From the NCBI GenBank assembly GCA_030592105.1, contig JAUVKE010000154.1, forward strand, positions 1-6,434: a stretch of DNA of 6,434 bases, in the 5' to 3' direction. Both the position numbers and the translations under genes were made by a program. Below are positions 4,252 to 6,434 of the stretch, one piece after another (the stretch's first letter is position 1; the number at the start of each line of letters is the position of its first letter). The stretch comes from Desulfobacteraceae bacterium (GTDB taxonomy: Bacteria; Desulfobacterota; Desulfobacteria; Desulfobacterales; BuS5). The notes under the pieces were generated by a model. That model was not told the origin of the DNA. It did no database searches and saw only the letters and a program-made list of their open reading frames with translations.

Positions 4252-6434
4252 ATGAGCGTCGAAAATATAAACAGGATGTTTCAACCAAAATCTATCGCAC
4301 TAGTAGGCGCCAGCGAGAAACCGGGGAGTATCGGAAATGCACTCATGGAAAATTTAATTAAGAGTGAATTTCCAGGAACTGTTTATCCGGTCAATCCAAA
4401 TCATAAAATAATAGGAAAGCAGACCGTTTACCCATCAATTCAGGATATTAAAGCACCAATAGATCTTGTTATAATTTCCACCCCAATTGTTACAGTGCCA
4501 CAAATTGTAAAGAATTGTGTAAACTCGGAGGCAGGCGGGGTTGTTATTATTTCAGCAGGAGGAAAAGAAACCGGGGCAAAAGGGAAAGAAGTAGAGGCCG
4601 CCATAAAAAATGAGATAAAGGATAGCGGGCTTCGTGTTATCGGCCCCAATTGTCTCGGAATAGTCTGCGGTAAAGCGGCCTTGAATGCCAGTTTTGCAAG
4701 ACGTATGCCCCTGAAAGGAAAAATGGCATTTATTTCCCAAAGCGGGGCTATCTGCACCTCAATCCTCGATCTTTCAATAAAAGAACAGTTCGGGTTCAGC
4801 TATTTTATAAGCCTGGGTTCAATGCTGGATGTTGATTTTGGAGATATGATTGATTATCTTGGGGGTGATCCTGATGTCAGCAGTATAGTGATGTATATTG
4901 AAGGCCTTAGCCGTTTCAGAAATTTCATGAGTGCTGCACGCGCTGTATCGAGGGTTAAGCCGATTATCGCTCTTAAATCAGGACGTACCTTGGCCGGTGC
5001 AAAAGCTGCCGCATCCCATACCGGTTCCATGGCCGGGGAGGATGCTGTTTATGATGCTGCCTTTCGGCGCGCAGGTATTGTAAGGGTTAAAACCTTTGAG
5101 GAACTATTTGATTGTTCCGAGCTTCTTGCCAAACAGCCCCGGCCAAAGGGTTCTGGCCTGGCGATAATCACCAATGCCGGCGGCCCCGGGGTAATGGCTG
5201 CCGATGCTCTTTCTGATTATGGAGTTGAACCTGCCGGTTTACTCCCTGAAACCGCCCGGAAACTCGAAGCAATTCTGCCATCATACTGGAATTGCGGAAA
5301 TCCGATTGATATTTTAGGTGATGCAGCAGCAAAAAGATATAAACAAGTTGTGGAGATATGTTTAAATGCCAGGGAAATCAATGGCCTTTTAATCATGCTT
5401 TCTCCTGTGGCCCAGGTTGATTCCGCAGATATTGCCGAATCAATTATCAGTGTTCTTGAAGGAAAAAAATTTCCCGTTATAACTTCATGGATAGGGGGGA
5501 TTGATGTGGAGGCCGGACGGAAAATTTTTAACAAAGCAGGTCTCCCGACTTTTGATACGCCGGAGAGGGCAGTAAGAGCCTTTATGAATCTTGATCTATA
5601 TGTAAAAAACATTGAACTCCTTCAGGAAATACCATCCAAGTTTCCCAGGAAACTGGGACTTGATCGCAAAAAGGCAAAAGAACTGGTTAGTAATAAACTC
5701 GAATCAGGAGAATTTAATCTCACGGAAATCGATTCCAAGGTACTCCTTGCTGCATATGGAATTCCTGTTAATCCCACCATAAAAGCCTTATCTGCGAAAG
5801 AGGCCGCTGATAAAGCAGAAACAATCGGATTTCCTGTTGTTATGAAAATTAATTCAAAAGATATAAGTCATAAGTCCGATGCCGGTGGGGTAATTTTAAA
5901 TATAAAAAACAGGGCTGAAGCCATGGATTCCTTTGCTGATATTGTCTATAGGGCAGAACAATACAGTCCTGAAGCCATGATTGAAGGTGTAACGCTACAG
6001 CCGATGATTAACGATGTAGACTATGAACTCATTCTAGGTGCAAAAAAGGACAATGATTTCGGACCGGTTATCCTTTTTGGAATGGGAGGTACCATGACAG
6101 AAATAATGAAAGATACCTCCATTGCGCTCCCCCCCCTCAACCGGCTACTGGCCAGGAGGTTGATGGAGCAGACCAGAATTTATTCTGTTCTAAAAGGTTT
6201 TAGAAATTATCCTCCTGCTGATTTGGCTTTTATTGAGGAGATCCTTATTCGTTTATCTCAACTGGTTACAGACATTGCCGAGATTGAGGAACTCGATATA
6301 AATCCTCTTGTTATCAAACAAGAAAAAATTTGCGCTGTTGATGCCCGTGTTGTTTTAAAACCTGCTGATCGTCCAGCTCCGCTTCATCTGGTTATAAGCC
6401 CCTATCCCAATCAGCATGAAGAGACTATTACCCA
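4252..6434 (+). CDS. ADP-forming acyl-CoA synthetase, fused alpha-beta, probably with C-terminal GNAT domain (3' partial)
   Basis: NDP-forming acyl-CoA synthetase: acyl-CoA + ADP + Pi gives acid + ATP + CoA, reversible, presumably cytosolic. The acid used (acetate or another) cannot be read from the sequence. The visible 727 residues start with a CoA-binding Rossmann domain (SIALVGAS, 14-21; YPVNPN, 45-50). Succinyl-CoA-ligase-like domains follow, with GPNCLGI (131-137), ISQSGA (161-166), the phosphohistidine motif ASHTGSMAGED (H256) and TNAGGPG (307-313). An ATP-grasp domain (about 490-700) contains SHKSDAGG (539-546, H540, equivalent to the second phosphorylated histidine of archaeal enzymes), FGPVILFGMGGTMTEI (603-618) and the C-terminal DINPLVI motif. 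A stand-alone fused enzyme usually ends near 700 residues. This frame stays open to the window edge and ends in PLHLVISPYPNQHEE (710-724), which resembles the linker before the GNAT domain in Pat/PatZ protein acetyltransferases. The GNAT domain itself is not visible. The gene runs divergently from recA and may be sigma-54 controlled. Confidence 0.93.
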   Translation, partial: MSVENINRMFQPKSIALVGASEKPGSIGNALMENLIKSEFPGTVYPVNPNHKIIGKQTVYPSIQDIKAPIDLVIISTPIVTVPQIVKNCVNSEAGGVVIISAGGKETGAKGKEVEAAIKNEIKDSGLRVIGPNCLGIVCGKAALNASFARRMPLKGKMAFISQSGAICTSILDLSIKEQFGFSYFISLGSMLDVDFGDMIDYLGGDPDVSSIVMYIEGLSRFRNFMSAARAVSRVKPIIALKSGRTLAGAKAAASHTGSMAGEDAVYDAAFRRAGIVRVKTFEELFDCSELLAKQPRPKGSGLAIITNAGGPGVMAADALSDYGVEPAGLLPETARKLEAILPSYWNCGNPIDILGDAAAKRYKQVVEICLNAREINGLLIMLSPVAQVDSADIAESIISVLEGKKFPVITSWIGGIDVEAGRKIFNKAGLPTFDTPERAVRAFMNLDLYVKNIELLQEIPSKFPRKLGLDRKKAKELVSNKLESGEFNLTEIDSKVLLAAYGIPVNPTIKALSAKEAADKAETIGFPVVMKINSKDISHKSDAGGVILNIKNRAEAMDSFADIVYRAEQYSPEAMIEGVTLQPMINDVDYELILGAKKDNDFGPVILFGMGGTMTEIMKDTSIALPPLNRLLARRLMEQTRIYSVLKGFRNYPPADLAFIEEILIRLSQLVTDIAEIEELDINPLVIKQEKICAVDARVVLKPADRPAPLHLVISPYPNQHEETIT

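Noticed and set aside
4440..4757. 105-codon minus-strand frame opposite the synthetase gene
   Set aside because: It is a shadow frame antisense to the CoA-binding domain, with no initiation signal and no recognisable motif.
5217..5612. 131-codon minus-strand frame opposite the synthetase gene
   Set aside because: It is antisense to conserved synthetase sequence, and its composition reflects the complementary codons. No ribosome binding site or family motif was seen.

Overview
The window looks like ordinary chromosomal DNA from an AT-rich bacterium. Three large protein genes account for nearly all of it. The protein sequences, the recA-alaS pairing without recX, and a fused ADP-forming acyl-CoA synthetase all fit an anaerobic Desulfobacterota (sulfate-reducer-like) genome. 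That assignment is an inference from general family resemblance and no database search was possible.

Layout. Positions 1-180 are non-coding and hold a long imperfect palindrome (7-94). Its core resembles a two-way intrinsic terminator and would close the leftward transcript. Positions 181-2811 on the minus strand encode a full-length alanyl-tRNA synthetase (alaS). Positions 2825-3853 on the minus strand encode a full-length RecA. Only 13 bp separate recA from alaS, so they very likely form a recA-alaS operon running leftward. Positions 3854-4251 are a divergent, AT-rich control region of 398 bp. From 4252 to the window end, the plus strand carries an open reading frame with no stop: a fused alpha-beta ADP-forming acyl-CoA synthetase whose last visible residues look like the linker into a C-terminal GNAT acetyltransferase domain (Pat/PatZ-like architecture).

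How the parts relate. recA (recombination and SOS activation) and alaS (translation) are housekeeping genes that share a transcript. The rightward gene is metabolic and possibly regulatory: acyl-CoA/ATP interconversion, plus probable lysine acylation if the GNAT domain is really there. Its upstream region contains a good -24/-12 sigma-54 promoter candidate lying inside a perfect 12-bp inverted repeat. This suggests activator-dependent control separate from the recA side. No mobile element, CRISPR array, rRNA or tRNA gene was seen.

I found no clearly new multi-gene system. The points most worth a second look are the sigma-54 promoter/inverted-repeat arrangement, the retention of both catalytic histidines in a probable synthetase-GNAT fusion, the 88-bp palindrome after alaS, and the lack of any recognisable LexA box upstream of recA.
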